Part shown: positions 1 through 9,073 of the stretch, piece after piece | Position numbering within the stretch: position 1 is the first letter of the stretch | How the letters are laid out: each line of letters opens with the position of its first letter | Origin: an uncultured Actinomycetes bacterium | Lineage (GTDB): Bacteria > Actinomycetota > Acidimicrobiia > Acidimicrobiales > RAAP-2 | Length of the DNA: 64,000 bases | Reading direction: 5' to 3' | Assembly (NCBI GenBank): GCA_903924205.1 | Contig: CAIYAP010000007.1 | Span: forward strand, 1 to 64,000 | The notes under the pieces: generated by a model | Told to the model about the DNA's origin: nothing | What the model saw: the letters and a program-made list of their open reading frames with translations, nothing else | The model's database searches: none | Made by a program: the position numbers and the translations under genes

Positions 1-925
<925 letters not shown>

Positions 926-1005
926 AGATGTTCGTGCTCGCTCTAAAACGCTCAGGGAGCCACGTCAGTGGTTTCCGGTCACGAATATCGTGACCGAGCG
1001 CAGGT
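926..1005 (+). other. 23S-5S internal transcribed spacer
   Basis: This spacer of about 80 bases holds no tRNA. It contains a perfect 8-bp hairpin, GGTCACGA (977-984) against TCGTGACC (988-995) with a three-base loop. The sequence GGTTTCCGGT occurs both at 970-979 and at 1003-1012, the second copy running into the 5S 5' end. The hairpin is a reasonable rRNA processing element, but that role is inferred. Confidence 0.6.
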
Positions 1006-1122
1006 TTCCGGTGGTCATGGCGGTGGGGAAATACCCGTTCCCATTCCGAACACGGCAGTCAAGCCCACCCGCGCCGATGGTACTTGGAGGTTTCCTCCTG
1101 GGAGAGTAGGTCGCCGCCGGGA
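1006..1122 (+). rRNA. 5S ribosomal RNA
   Basis: The 117-base 5S rRNA is recognised by the conserved CCCATTCCGAACACGG segment (about 1040-1055) and by GAGAGTAGGTCGCCGCC near the 3' end. The terminal helix pairs CCGGTGGT (1008-1015) with GCCGCCGG (1113-1120), including G-U pairs, which sets both ends to within a few bases. Confidence 0.95.
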
Positions 1123-1129
1123 TTTCTTG

Positions 1130-1157
1130 AAAACCCCCACCGCAAGGTGGGGGTTTT
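1130..1157 (+). terminator. Intrinsic terminator of the rRNA operon
   Basis: A perfect 12-bp hairpin, AAAACCCCCACC (1130-1141), tetraloop GCAA (1142-1145), GGTGGGGGTTTT (1146-1157), lies eight bases after 5S. It ends in a T run, is bidirectional by symmetry, and is the strongest terminator in the window. Confidence 0.95.
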
Positions 1158-1346
1158 CGCTTTTTCATCACGACTTGCCCATCTCGTCCTTGAGAGACGG
1201 AACTGACGGGTTTGCAGTGGGCTCAACTTGTCGAAACACGCGATCAACGCGGTGGCCATGCTGATGAGATTCGGCAGTGGTCATGCTCTGATTGAAGGTG
1301 GGTGGGGATGGCGCTCGATGTTGCCGGTGGCGAGTAGAGTCGCCCG
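1158..1346. other. Intergenic region after rRNA operon
   Basis: These 189 bases between the rRNA terminator and the first protein gene show no gene, tRNA or repeat that I can recognise. The only signal is the -10 box at its right edge (1335-1340). Confidence 0.5.
1335..1340 (+). promoter_or_regulatory. -10 box for leaderless start at 1347
   Basis: TAGAGT ends six bases before GTG 1347, so transcription would begin at or next to the start codon. No Shine-Dalgarno sequence is present. Confidence 0.6.
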
Positions 1347-1940
1347 GTGAAGAAAATTACATTACTAATTGCGCCCCTCGTTCTCGCGGTGGCATTCCCG
1401 CTAGCCACTGAAAGTGTGGCGAGTGCCGATCCTTACCCATCAATTTCAGACTGTTCGTTTAGCCCGACGTCGAACACCATGAGCCCCGGTGACACGGTGA
1501 ACGTGACCTTCTCGTGGAGTGACATCAACGGTGGCACCGCTCCGGGTAGTGACGCAGTGTACGTCGAATTCTCCAAGGATGGCACGGTCCAGAATGGAGG
1601 CGCGGGGCCGATTAACCCTTCCGGCCAGTCGAATCCCGTCACCGTTCCCTACACTTTTGAACAGTTGTCGCAGTCTTTGAACGGAGCGGCCGGAACAATC
1701 AGATACGGGCTTTTCGCTACCGACGGCACCGCCAAGGTGGGCTCGGAACTGTGCTCGATCTCCTTCAGCGTCGCGGCGGCTCCGTCGTCGACCACGACGA
1801 CCACCACCACCACCACCACAGTGCCCGTCACCTTGCCGCACACCGGTTCGAACAGCTCGGGTTACGTTGTCGCCGGTGGCGCCGCCATCGTTTTGGGCGG
1901 GCTCTTCTTGGCCACGTCGGCTCGTCGTCGTCGCGCCTAA
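1347..1940 (+). CDS. Exported protein with LPXTG-type sortase signal
   Basis: A 197-residue surface protein of unknown function. Residues 1-27 form a signal peptide (MKK, then a hydrophobic run ending ASA). A region of about 110 residues with two cysteines follows and resembles an extracellular beta domain. Next come a run of ten threonines, the motif LPHTG, a hydrophobic segment and the tail ARRRRA. That is a complete cell-wall sorting signal for a class of sortase not encoded in this window. GTG 1347 is chosen because TAGAGT lies six bases upstream and no ribosome site is present. The threonine run is coded by ACC/ACG repeats and could slip. The architecture is clear; the ligand or role is unknown. 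Confidence 0.85.
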   Translation: MKKITLLIAPLVLAVAFPLATESVASADPYPSISDCSFSPTSNTMSPGDTVNVTFSWSDINGGTAPGSDAVYVEFSKDGTVQNGGAGPINPSGQSNPVTVPYTFEQLSQSLNGAAGTIRYGLFATDGTAKVGSELCSISFSVAAAPSSTTTTTTTTTTVPVTLPHTGSNSSGYVVAGGAAIVLGGLFLATSARRRRA

Positions 1941-1962
1941 GTTTGACCCTCGTTCACAGCGC

Positions 1963-2007
1963 GTACCCGCGCCATCGCGACATCCATTGTCGTGGTGGCG
2001 CGGGTAC
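1963..2007 (+). terminator. Long hairpin terminator after the LPXTG gene
   Basis: A 12-bp perfect stem, GTACCCGCGCCA (1963-1974) with TGGCGCGGGTAC (1996-2007), encloses an inner stem CGACA/TGTCG and is followed by the T-rich CAGTTGTTTATT. It separates the LPXTG gene from the next gene, which has its own ribosome site. Confidence 0.75.
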
Positions 2008-2070
2008 AGTTGTTTATTCCCACTTGCGCTGACGGTGGGAGCGAGCCGCCACACGAGGAGCAGACACACA

Positions 2071-3108
2071 ATGGGTAGCGGACGTCTCAAATTCGCAGCC
2101 GTCGTGCTGGGCGCGATGGTGTTGTCGGGTACCGCAGCCTCGGCGGCGGTGGCACCCACTTTCACGTATCCCCAGGTCGTCGCGGCAGTCAATGCGTCAT
2201 CCACGGTTGCTACCGCTCCCGACCTCACGAAAACGTCACCTACGTTGGCCAATGCGGCCGTTCCGGGTGGTCCGATTTTTCATATTTATCCGAATTGCTA
2301 TCCCACCGGTGCTATTGGCACCATGCCCGCCTACCCCGCAACGCAATGCGTCGGGGGAGCGGCGACCTCAAAGTACGTGATTGTCATGCTGGGCGACTCC
2401 CAAGCGGGAATGTGGTTCACCACCTTCGATCAAATTGGCAAGGATCTCAATTACAAGGTGGTCCTCATCGCCAAGCAGGGCTGTTCGCCGTATTTGCAGC
2501 CATCGACATCGTCAGCCCAGTTGTATGGGGGATTCTCGTTGGCGCAGTGCTATCAGCGAGACCTTGGGGCCATCGCCGCGACCATCAAAATCAAGCCAAA
2601 TCTCATTGTGATCGATGGAGACTCAACTTTCCTGCCCTCCAGTGTGGGTAGTCCGAGTGGATCGATTGATAATTCGGCTGCGGTGCTCGCGCCACAGATC
2701 GCCGCCACGATCTCGGCACTGTCCCCCGCGAAAGCCCCCATTGTGATTCCCGCACCTATCCCGCAGTATCTCGGTCGTTTCGGACTGGGAACCCCGGCAT
2801 CGTGCCTCTCGACGCACGCCACCGCCGTGACGAGCTGCCTCTTGTCGGCGACGGGTTCGAATGGGCCGAGCTCGCAGACCATCGCCACGGCTCTCGCCAC
2901 GGAAACCAAGGCCAAGGTCGTGAACGTGTTGGCGACGGGATCTTTGTTCTGCGCGTCCTCGGGCCAGCACCTCTGTCCGTTGTGGGTGACGTTGGGCTCC
3001 ACGTCCTACCTTGTGCATAGTGACCCGTGGCACATGACGAACGCCTACGCGACGGTGATTGCGCGCGCCGTGGAAACCATTGCCGCGACTTACCTCCCGC
3101 ACCATTAG
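2071..3108 (+). CDS. Secreted SGNH-fold hydrolase-like protein
   Basis: A 345-residue exported protein. Residues 1-26 are a signal peptide ending in ASAA. The rest matches the SGNH hydrolase-like domain usually fused behind membrane acyltransferase-3 proteins. The nucleophile block reads VMLGDSQAG, with Ser as the expected nucleophile, and the C-terminal DPWHMTNAYA supplies the Asp-x-x-His pair. Six cysteines suggest disulfides outside the membrane. It probably adds or removes O-acyl groups on cell-surface glycans, an inference from the domain. ATG 2071 is chosen over upstream in-frame codons because GAGGAG (2055-2060) precedes it and the signal peptide then begins at residue 1. It follows the LPXTG gene on the same strand but is separated from it by a terminator. 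Confidence 0.8.
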   Translation: MGSGRLKFAAVVLGAMVLSGTAASAAVAPTFTYPQVVAAVNASSTVATAPDLTKTSPTLANAAVPGGPIFHIYPNCYPTGAIGTMPAYPATQCVGGAATSKYVIVMLGDSQAGMWFTTFDQIGKDLNYKVVLIAKQGCSPYLQPSTSSAQLYGGFSLAQCYQRDLGAIAATIKIKPNLIVIDGDSTFLPSSVGSPSGSIDNSAAVLAPQIAATISALSPAKAPIVIPAPIPQYLGRFGLGTPASCLSTHATAVTSCLLSATGSNGPSSQTIATALATETKAKVVNVLATGSLFCASSGQHLCPLWVTLGSTSYLVHSDPWHMTNAYATVIARAVETIAATYLPHH

Positions 3109-3118
3109 GCCCAGCGAC

Positions 3119-3124
3119 TAGAAT
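3119..3124 (+). promoter_or_regulatory. -10 box for start at 3133
   Basis: TAGAAT lies eight bases upstream of ATG 3133 and overlaps the alternative TTG at 3124, which argues against that TTG as the start. Confidence 0.55.
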
Positions 3125-3132
3125 TGTCCCCT

Positions 3133-4440
3133 ATGCCTAACGCCTCTGACCGTCCTCGTCGTCCCTCTGGTTCGTCCGGCGCTCGACGTCCTGGTGCAGC
3201 GGCAGGTAGTTCTTCTCGCGGGGGGACGGGCCGTCCCGCGCGCTCGTCCGACGGCCGTCCGAGTCGTGACGGCGATCCGCGTCGCTCGGGCACGGGCCGT
3301 CCCGCTCGTGACGGTGATGCTCGGGGACCTCGCTCTAGCGATGGCCGTCCTAGCCGCGCACCGTCAGCTCGCGGGGGAGCAACAGGCTCTCGCGGCACGG
3401 GCAGCCCCGCCTCTCGACGCCGCGATAGCTTCGACGATGAGCGTGGTCCCGGTACGCGTGCGGGGGCACCGCGTCGTGGACCTGGACCGCGTCGTGGTGA
3501 ACGAGACGTGCCACCCGCGCAGTTACAACGCGAGCGAGACGACGAATTCGCCAAGGATCGCGGTTGGGGCAACGTGGCGCGTCGCGGTGCGGTGCACCTC
3601 TCCAGCGAGGGTGGCACCATGGAAACTCGCTCGCAGCAGGAGCTGCCGGACGACCAGCGCACCTCATTTGTTCGAACCGACGCGCCAACGACTGCGCGAC
3701 GTAGCTCGTCGGCCGCGCCCAAGAAGCCGTACAGCCTGCCCACCGAAATTGCGGCAGAAATTCGCCGAAACTTTGACGGCACGGCTTACCAGCGTGAACG
3801 TATGGTCATGATGATGACGAAGGGTGCGGAGGCGTATGACCGCCACCGCTATGAAGAGGCCCTTCGCCACGCCAAGATTGTTGCTGAGCACGTGCCCAGC
3901 GTTCCCGCCGTTCGCGAATTGGCTGGTCTCGCGGCATACCGCGCGGAGCGCTTCCCGATGGCCCGTGCGCATCTGCGGGCTTACACGGACTTAACCAGCG
4001 ATCCGGAGCACTTGCCATTGGTGATGGACTGTTTGCGCGCGATCCACAAGTACAAGCTGGTGGAAACGACCTACGAAGAGTTTTGCGCCATGGAGCCCAC
4101 GACCGACGTGGCGACTGAAGGCCGCATTGTGATGGCGAGTTCGCTCGCCGACCAGAAGAAGTACAAGGAATCCATTGACTTGCTGATTCGTGCTGGTGCG
4201 GGCAAAATTCTTCGCAATCCTTCCTATCGTCACGTCCGCCTCTGGTACACCTTGGGCGACGTGCTCGACCGCGCCGGCGATATTCCGGGTGCTCGGGAAA
4301 TGTTCGCCCGCGTGGTGGTCGCTGAACCGGAGGCGTACGACGCCATGAGCCGCCTGGAGGACTTAGGTGGTTTGCCGCGGGTTCAGAAGAACCGCAAGAA
4401 GCGCACGGCGCCGGTGTCAAAGAAGAAAAACGTCAACTAA
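3133..4440 (+). CDS. TPR protein with Arg/Gly/Ser-rich disordered N-terminus
   Basis: A protein of 435 residues. The first 190 or so are low complexity: repeats of GRP, SRDGD and RRG that are very rich in Arg, Gly, Ser, Pro and Asp, like the RGG-type tails of RNA-binding proteins. From about residue 200 the sequence becomes helical, with repeats typical of TPRs (for example KGAEAYDRHRYEEALRHAK and YTLGDVLDRAGDIPGAREMF). It ends in a basic KNRKKRTAPVSKKK tail. No catalytic motif is visible. A role in RNA or ribosome biology is only a guess from the tails. ATG 3133 follows TAGAAT and is preferred to TTG 3124. The stop overlaps the convergent gene by four bases. Confidence 0.75.
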   Translation: MPNASDRPRRPSGSSGARRPGAAAGSSSRGGTGRPARSSDGRPSRDGDPRRSGTGRPARDGDARGPRSSDGRPSRAPSARGGATGSRGTGSPASRRRDSFDDERGPGTRAGAPRRGPGPRRGERDVPPAQLQRERDDEFAKDRGWGNVARRGAVHLSSEGGTMETRSQQELPDDQRTSFVRTDAPTTARRSSSAAPKKPYSLPTEIAAEIRRNFDGTAYQRERMVMMMTKGAEAYDRHRYEEALRHAKIVAEHVPSVPAVRELAGLAAYRAERFPMARAHLRAYTDLTSDPEHLPLVMDCLRAIHKYKLVETTYEEFCAMEPTTDVATEGRIVMASSLADQKKYKESIDLLIRAGAGKILRNPSYRHVRLWYTLGDVLDRAGDIPGAREMFARVVVAEPEAYDAMSRLEDLGGLPRVQKNRKKRTAPVSKKKNVN

Positions 4441-5003
4441 CTGGTCATTCCACCGAGACCCACGAGGGCTCGGGCGTGCTCAATCTCACCCATGTGGCGC
4501 AGGCCATGCTGGTAGATCCAGCATTCGAGAGCGTCACTGCGAGTGATTCCATTAGCGCCACCCACGCGGGCGCTGAAGGTGGACGCAATGTTGTCGGGGT
4601 ACGGGTAGCCAATCACGATGTCGTCCAGAGTGCTCGGGTTCAGGTGCGCGAGGTGCTCTTCGGTCTTCGCGAATACTTGCGACTGGTAGTCGAGGTATCC
4701 CGCGTAATTCCCGATGCGCTGCGCCATCATGTCGTCCACGCTGCGATGCTTGCCATCGTCAGGCACCGCTAGCCCCATGCGCTCGGCCCATTGGGGGCTG
4801 TACAGGGGCGCGGGTCCTCCGGCGAAGGCGAGGGACGTGTCTTCGATCATGAGAAAGTGAACCAACGAAAAAGCGATGGGCAGGACGCCGGGCGCGCTGA
4901 CGGCGTTGACGTGGCTGTCGTCCATGGTGGCGGTGGCGTCTTCGTAGAGCGAGTGAAGTGCCCGCATGCGGCGGCGAAGTGACGACAAATAGGTGATATC
5001 CAT
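4437..5003 (-). CDS. DinB-like four-helix protein
   Basis: A 188-residue protein resembling the DinB/YfiT fold, a four-helix bundle that usually holds a metal through histidines. Candidate ligands are the His in FSLVHFLMIED near the N-terminus and the two His in GLRHMGEIEHARALVG near the C-terminus, a typical DinB-family ending. Relatives include bacillithiol- and mycothiol-dependent transferases; the substrate cannot be read from the sequence. I start at ATG 5003 (MDITYLSS), which has a weak TAGAGA box seven bases upstream. A GTG at 5030 would add nine residues. The gene is divergent from the aldolase and convergent with the TPR gene. Confidence 0.65.
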   Translation of the reverse strand: MDITYLSSLRRRMRALHSLYEDATATMDDSHVNAVSAPGVLPIAFSLVHFLMIEDTSLAFAGGPAPLYSPQWAERMGLAVPDDGKHRSVDDMMAQRIGNYAGYLDYQSQVFAKTEEHLAHLNPSTLDDIVIGYPYPDNIASTFSARVGGANGITRSDALECWIYQHGLRHMGEIEHARALVGLGGMTS

Positions 5004-5062
5004 ATCCCATTCTCTACTCTGAGCGCTCACCTATGGTTCATGCCCCCGTGAGGCGGTAGAGA

Positions 5063-5068
5063 TAGCCT
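5063..5068 (+). promoter_or_regulatory. -10 box for aldolase start at 5076
   Basis: TAGCCT lies seven bases before ATG 5076. The intervening GAGGAGT looks like a ribosome site but is too close to the predicted transcription start to be fully transcribed. Confidence 0.55.
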
Positions 5069-5075
5069 GAGGAGT

Positions 5076-6125
5076 ATGGACTATGCAGAACTACTCGGCG
5101 ACGAGGTCACCAGCCTCCTCACGCACCAAGCCACCGCTTTCCCGAAGGAATTATTGACCGTCCCCGGTCCAGATTTCATCGACCAAGTGTTTGCCTACTC
5201 GGACCGCTCGCCGCAGGTGTTGCGCTCTCTCGGCGACCTGTACGGCCACGGTCGCCTCGGTGGCACCGGATACCTCTCCATCTTGCCGGTCGACCAAGGC
5301 ATTGAGCACTCGGCGGGTGCGAGCTTTGCGAAGAATCCGGCCTATTTCGATCCGGCCAATATTTGCGAGCTGGCGATTGCCGCCGATTGCTCCGCCGTCG
5401 CGACCACGTTGGGCGTCCTCGGGGCCGTGTCGCGCAAGTACGTGCACAAGATTCCTTTCATCGTGAAGATCAATCACAACGACTTCCTCCACTATCCGAA
5501 CACGTACGACCAGATCATGTTCTCGTCGGTCCGCCAAGCGGCCGATCTCGGCGCAGCCGGTATTGGCGCCACTATTTACTTCGGTTCACCCGAATCGGAC
5601 CGCCAGCTGCAAGAGATCGGCGCCGCCTTCGCGGAGGCTCACCGACTCGGCATGTTCACGGTGCTGTGGACGTACCTGCGCAACCCGGGTTTCAAAGTGG
5701 AGGGCGTGGACTATCACACCTCGGCTGACCTGACGGGCCAGGCGAACCACCTGGGTGTCACTATTGAAGCGGACATCATCAAGCAGAAGCAGGCCGAAAA
5801 CAATGGCGGATACAACGCCGTAAACTTCGGCAAGACCGACAAACTGGTGTACGACAGCCTCACGACGCCGCACCCCATTGACCTCACTCGTTGGCAAGTG
5901 GCCAACTGCTACAGCGGCAAGATTGGCCTCATCAACTCTGGTGGCGAGTCCAAGGGTGCGGGTGACCTGGCGCAGGCCGTTCGTACCGCGGTGATAAATA
6001 AGCGTGCGGGCGGACAGGGTCTCATCGTGGGTCGCAAGGCCTTCCAGCGCCCTCGCGACGAAGGTGTGCAGCTGATTCACGCCATTCAGGACGTTTTCCT
6101 CGACGCCAGCGTTACCGTCGCCTAG
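5076..6125 (+). CDS. fbaB: Class I fructose-bisphosphate aldolase (DhnA/FbaB type)
   Basis: This 349-residue enzyme cleaves fructose 1,6-bisphosphate into dihydroxyacetone phosphate and glyceraldehyde 3-phosphate through a Schiff base, without metal. It aligns throughout with E. coli FbaB, including [12 protein letters not shown], the IEADIIKQK segment whose first lysine (K236) is the likely Schiff-base residue, [10 protein letters not shown] and the phosphate-binding end [12 protein letters not shown]. The length equals the family norm. It starts at ATG 5076 and stands alone between the divergent DinB-like gene and korA. It serves glycolysis or gluconeogenesis in the cytoplasm and would feed the pentose-phosphate genes seen at 45-49 kb. 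Confidence 0.95.
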   Translation: MDYAELLGDEVTSLLTHQATAFPKELLTVPGPDFIDQVFAYSDRSPQVLRSLGDLYGHGRLGGTGYLSILPVDQGIEHSAGASFAKNPAYFDPANICELAIAADCSAVATTLGVLGAVSRKYVHKIPFIVKINHNDFLHYPNTYDQIMFSSVRQAADLGAAGIGATIYFGSPESDRQLQEIGAAFAEAHRLGMFTVLWTYLRNPGFKVEGVDYHTSADLTGQANHLGVTIEADIIKQKQAENNGGYNAVNFGKTDKLVYDSLTTPHPIDLTRWQVANCYSGKIGLINSGGESKGAGDLAQAVRTAVINKRAGGQGLIVGRKAFQRPRDEGVQLIHAIQDVFLDASVTVA

Positions 6126-6200
6126 GACCTCTGGCCCTAGAGGCAATCCGAGCGAATTTCGCTCACGCTTCCTAGACTTCGATAGAGAAATCGAGGTCCC
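6126..6200 (+). promoter_or_regulatory. korA upstream region with two short dyads
   Basis: The gap holds CCTCT/AGAGG (6128-6132, 6139-6143) and a near-perfect dyad GAGCGAA-T-TTCGCTC (6150-6164), then TAGACT (about 6173-6178) and GAGG shortly before ATG 6201. The dyads may terminate the aldolase transcript or bind a regulator. Either role is inferred. Confidence 0.45.
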
Positions 6201-8054
6201 ATGACTCAGTCCCCATCGCCGCTGTCCAGTGTTGTCTTGCGCTTCGCGGGGGACTCCGGTGACGGCATGCAACTCACGGGTGAGCGCTTCACGACGGAGT
6301 CGGCCGTGTTCGGCAATGACCTCGCCACCTTGCCCGACTTCCCTGCTGAAATACGTGCTCCGGCCGGCACCCTCGGAGGAGTGTCCGCCTTTCAGGTTCA
6401 GATCTCCGACCACGACATCACGTCAGCGGGCGACACCCCTGATGTCCTCATCGCCATGAACCCCGCGGGACTTCGTGCCAATGTCGCCCAACTCGATCGC
6501 GGCGCCACGATTATCGTGAACGTCGACGCGTTTGATGAGCGCGCACTCACTAAGGCGGGCTACAGCGAGAACCCATTGGCCGATGGCAGCCTGTCCGCTT
6601 TCAACGTGTTCGAAGTACCCATGACCTCATTGACGACGGCCGCCTCGGCAGAGGTGGGCGTGAAGCCTCGCGATGCGGAACGTTCAAAGAACTTCTTCGC
6701 CTTGGGCTTGGTGTGCTGGCTCTATTCGCGACCCATTGAGAACATCACGGCGTGGATCGACAAGCGCTTCGCCAAGAACGACCTGGTGCGTCAGGCCAAC
6801 TACCGCGCATTTCGAGCCGGCTACGACTTTGGCGAAACGTCCGAAGCGTTTGCCGTTCGCTATGAAATTGCTCCCGCGCCTTTCGCGCCGGGGGAGTACG
6901 CCAACATCACGGGCAATACCGCATTGGCGTGGGGCCTCGTGGCCATTGCCCAGCGGTCGAACTTGCCGCTCTTCCTGGGTTCATATCCGATAACCCCCGC
7001 CTCAGACATCTTGCACGAACTGTCCAAACACAAGCGCTTTGGTGTTCGCACGTTCCAGGCGGAAGATGAGATCGCTGCTGCCGCCTCCGCTATTGGTGCG
7101 GCCTACGCCGGTTCACTAGCGGTCACCACCACCTCGGGGCCAGGTCTAGACCTCAAGAGTGAGGCGATTGGCTTGGCGGTGGCGCTGGAGCTGCCGATGA
7201 TCATCGTGGATGTTCAGCGTGGCGGGCCATCCACCGGTTTGCCTACCAAGGTGGAGCAGACCGACCTGCTGCACGCCCTCTATGGACGCCACGGGGAGTC
7301 TCCAGTGCCGGTGCTCGCGCCCTCGACACCGGGGGATTGCTTCGAGACCGCTATTGAAGCGGCACGAATCGCCGTGAAATATCGCACTCCGGTCATCATT
7401 TTGAGCGACGCGTATCTCGCCAATGGCACCGAACCGTGGCCGATCCCCGACCCGAGCACGATCTCCCCCATTGATCCCGACTTCGCGAGTGGCCCGAATG
7501 CCACCGACGCGGAAGGTAATCCCACCTTCTGGCCCTACCTTCGCAACCCCGAGACTCTCGCTCGACCCTGGGCCGTGCCGGGAGTTGCCGGGCTCGAGCA
7601 CCGTATCGGTGGACTCGAAAAGGCGGACAAGACCGGGGCTGTCGCCTACGACGGCAAGAACCACGAGATTATGACTCACCTTCGTGCCGACAAGGTGGCG
7701 GGAGTGGTGGCCGACATTCCCGACCTCATCGTTGACGAACCGTCGAGCGCGGCGACGTTGCTGGTGGTTACCTGGGGCGGCACGTACGGGCCGGTGGCGG
7801 CGGGGGTGCGTCGTGCCCGTGCCCGCGGTGTCCCTGTGGCACACATGCATGTACGCCACCTCAATCCTTTGCCCGCCAACATGGGCGACATCTTGTCGTC
7901 ATACACGACAGTGATCTGCCCGGAACTCAACCTTGGTCAGTTGGCCTCGGTGTTACGGGCGCGCTATCTCGTGGATGTGAAGACCTTGTCCAAAGTCCAA
8001 GGCGCTCCATTTCGAGCTGCCGATATTGATGCCGCCATTGAGGAGTACCGATGA
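6201..8054 (+). CDS. korA: 2-oxoacid:ferredoxin oxidoreductase, fused gamma-alpha subunit
   Basis: A 617-residue subunit of the ferredoxin-dependent 2-oxoglutarate (or related 2-oxoacid) oxidoreductase, which makes acyl-CoA and CO2 while reducing ferredoxin. Residues 1-190 form the gamma domain (GDSGDGMQLTGERF near residue 15). The alpha domain follows, with YPITPAS, TSGPGLDLKSEAIG and QRGGPSTGLPTKVEQ as thiamine-diphosphate and 2-oxoacid contacts. This two-gene KorAB form, lacking a ferredoxin-like delta subunit, is the one known from Mycobacterium tuberculosis. It overlaps korB by four bases (ATGA). A 2-oxoglutarate preference is supported by family resemblance and by the nearby GarA-like regulator, but is not proved. 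Confidence 0.92.
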   Translation: MTQSPSPLSSVVLRFAGDSGDGMQLTGERFTTESAVFGNDLATLPDFPAEIRAPAGTLGGVSAFQVQISDHDITSAGDTPDVLIAMNPAGLRANVAQLDRGATIIVNVDAFDERALTKAGYSENPLADGSLSAFNVFEVPMTSLTTAASAEVGVKPRDAERSKNFFALGLVCWLYSRPIENITAWIDKRFAKNDLVRQANYRAFRAGYDFGETSEAFAVRYEIAPAPFAPGEYANITGNTALAWGLVAIAQRSNLPLFLGSYPITPASDILHELSKHKRFGVRTFQAEDEIAAAASAIGAAYAGSLAVTTTSGPGLDLKSEAIGLAVALELPMIIVDVQRGGPSTGLPTKVEQTDLLHALYGRHGESPVPVLAPSTPGDCFETAIEAARIAVKYRTPVIILSDAYLANGTEPWPIPDPSTISPIDPDFASGPNATDAEGNPTFWPYLRNPETLARPWAVPGVAGLEHRIGGLEKADKTGAVAYDGKNHEIMTHLRADKVAGVVADIPDLIVDEPSSAATLLVVTWGGTYGPVAAGVRRARARGVPVAHMHVRHLNPLPANMGDILSSYTTVICPELNLGQLASVLRARYLVDVKTLSKVQGAPFRAADIDAAIEEYR

Positions 8055-9073
8055 GCACGCCCGTTCAACTCACCACTCGCAAAGACTGGTCGAGCGACCA
8101 GGAGGTTCGCTGGTGTCCCGGCTGCGGGGACTACTCCATCTTGGCCGCGGTGCAGATGCTGATGCCGGAGCTCAATGTGAATCGTGAGGACACCGTCTTC
8201 GTGAGTGGCATCGGCTGCGCGGCTCGTTTTCCTTATTACATGAACACGTACGGCGTGCACACGATTCACGGGCGTGCTCCCGCTATCGCAACGGGTCTAG
8301 CAGTCAGTCGCCCCGACCTTCACGTGGTCGTTATTTCCGGTGACGGTGACGCGTTGTCGATCGGTGGAAATCACCTCATTCACGCCCTCCGCCGAAACGT
8401 GAACATCACTATCTTGCTCTTCAACAACCGTATCTACGGTCTGACCAAGGGCCAGTATTCACCAACGAGTGAGCGTGGCAAGGTAACTAAGTCCACGCCG
8501 GTGGGATCACTCGAGGCGCCGTTTGACCCGGTCTCGGTGGCTCTCGGCGCAGAAGCCACTTTCGTGGCCCGCACGCACGACATGGATCGCGCACACATGC
8601 AAGAGACGATTCGCCGCGCGTGGGCGCACGAAGGTGCCTCGCTGGTGGAGATTTACCAGAACTGCAACGTGTTTAATGACGGCGCTTTTACCGATATCAC
8701 GAGCCGAACCAGTCGTGATGACATGTTGATCGACCTGCATCATGGCGAGCCGATTCGATTCGGTGCTCAGAAGCAGTTCGGCGTATTTCGCCACCTCGAT
8801 GGCAGCGTCTATACCGACACCATCACCGTGGACAACGAATCGCAGATCGTCGTGCACAACGAATCCGCACCGGACCCGTCGGGCGCGTTCGCGCTCTCGC
8901 GACTCACGCGTTCGGACCACGAGCCGACGCCAGTGGGCGTTTTTCGCAGCGTTCAGCGACCGGAGTATGGCGACGTTCTTAATGAGCAAATTGTTGACAT
9001 ACAAGAGAGAGATGGCCTCGGTGATCTCGCCTCTTTGTTCCGTGGAAACGGATCGTGGACCGTCAGCGAGTAG
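8051..9073 (+). CDS. korB: 2-oxoacid:ferredoxin oxidoreductase, beta subunit
   Basis: The 340-residue thiamine-diphosphate-binding partner of KorA. Visible features are WCPGCGDYSILAAVQ near residue 22 (cluster ligands and start of the TPP domain), the TPP/Mg motif ISGDGDALSIGGNHL through LLFNNRIYGLTKGQYSPTS, and the KSTPVGSLEAP segment typical of KorB. The start codon overlaps korA (ATGA), so the two are translationally coupled as expected for a stoichiometric complex. The 3' end overlaps the pgsA-like gene by 19 bases. Reduced ferredoxin is the product. One small ferredoxin gene occurs at 42967, but its link to this enzyme is unknown. Confidence 0.93.
   Translation: MSTPVQLTTRKDWSSDQEVRWCPGCGDYSILAAVQMLMPELNVNREDTVFVSGIGCAARFPYYMNTYGVHTIHGRAPAIATGLAVSRPDLHVVVISGDGDALSIGGNHLIHALRRNVNITILLFNNRIYGLTKGQYSPTSERGKVTKSTPVGSLEAPFDPVSVALGAEATFVARTHDMDRAHMQETIRRAWAHEGASLVEIYQNCNVFNDGAFTDITSRTSRDDMLIDLHHGEPIRFGAQKQFGVFRHLDGSVYTDTITVDNESQIVVHNESAPDPSGAFALSRLTRSDHEPTPVGVFRSVQRPEYGDVLNEQIVDIQERDGLGDLASLFRGNGSWTVSE

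Noticed and set aside
1788-1822. ACC/ACG repeat tract as a CRISPR-like or minisatellite element
   Set aside because: It is a short in-frame threonine-codon run inside a surface-protein linker, with no spacers.
1446-2252. 268-codon minus-strand frame across the LPXTG and SGNH genes
   Set aside because: It is antisense to two well-supported exported proteins, Arg-rich and low in hydrophobic order, as expected of a shadow frame.
3124-3132. TTG start for the TPR protein
   Set aside because: The TTG overlaps the last base of the TAGAAT box, so it would lie before the transcription start.
5586-6413. 275-codon minus-strand frame opposite fbaB and korA
   Set aside because: It runs across the promoter between two confident genes and shows no domain.
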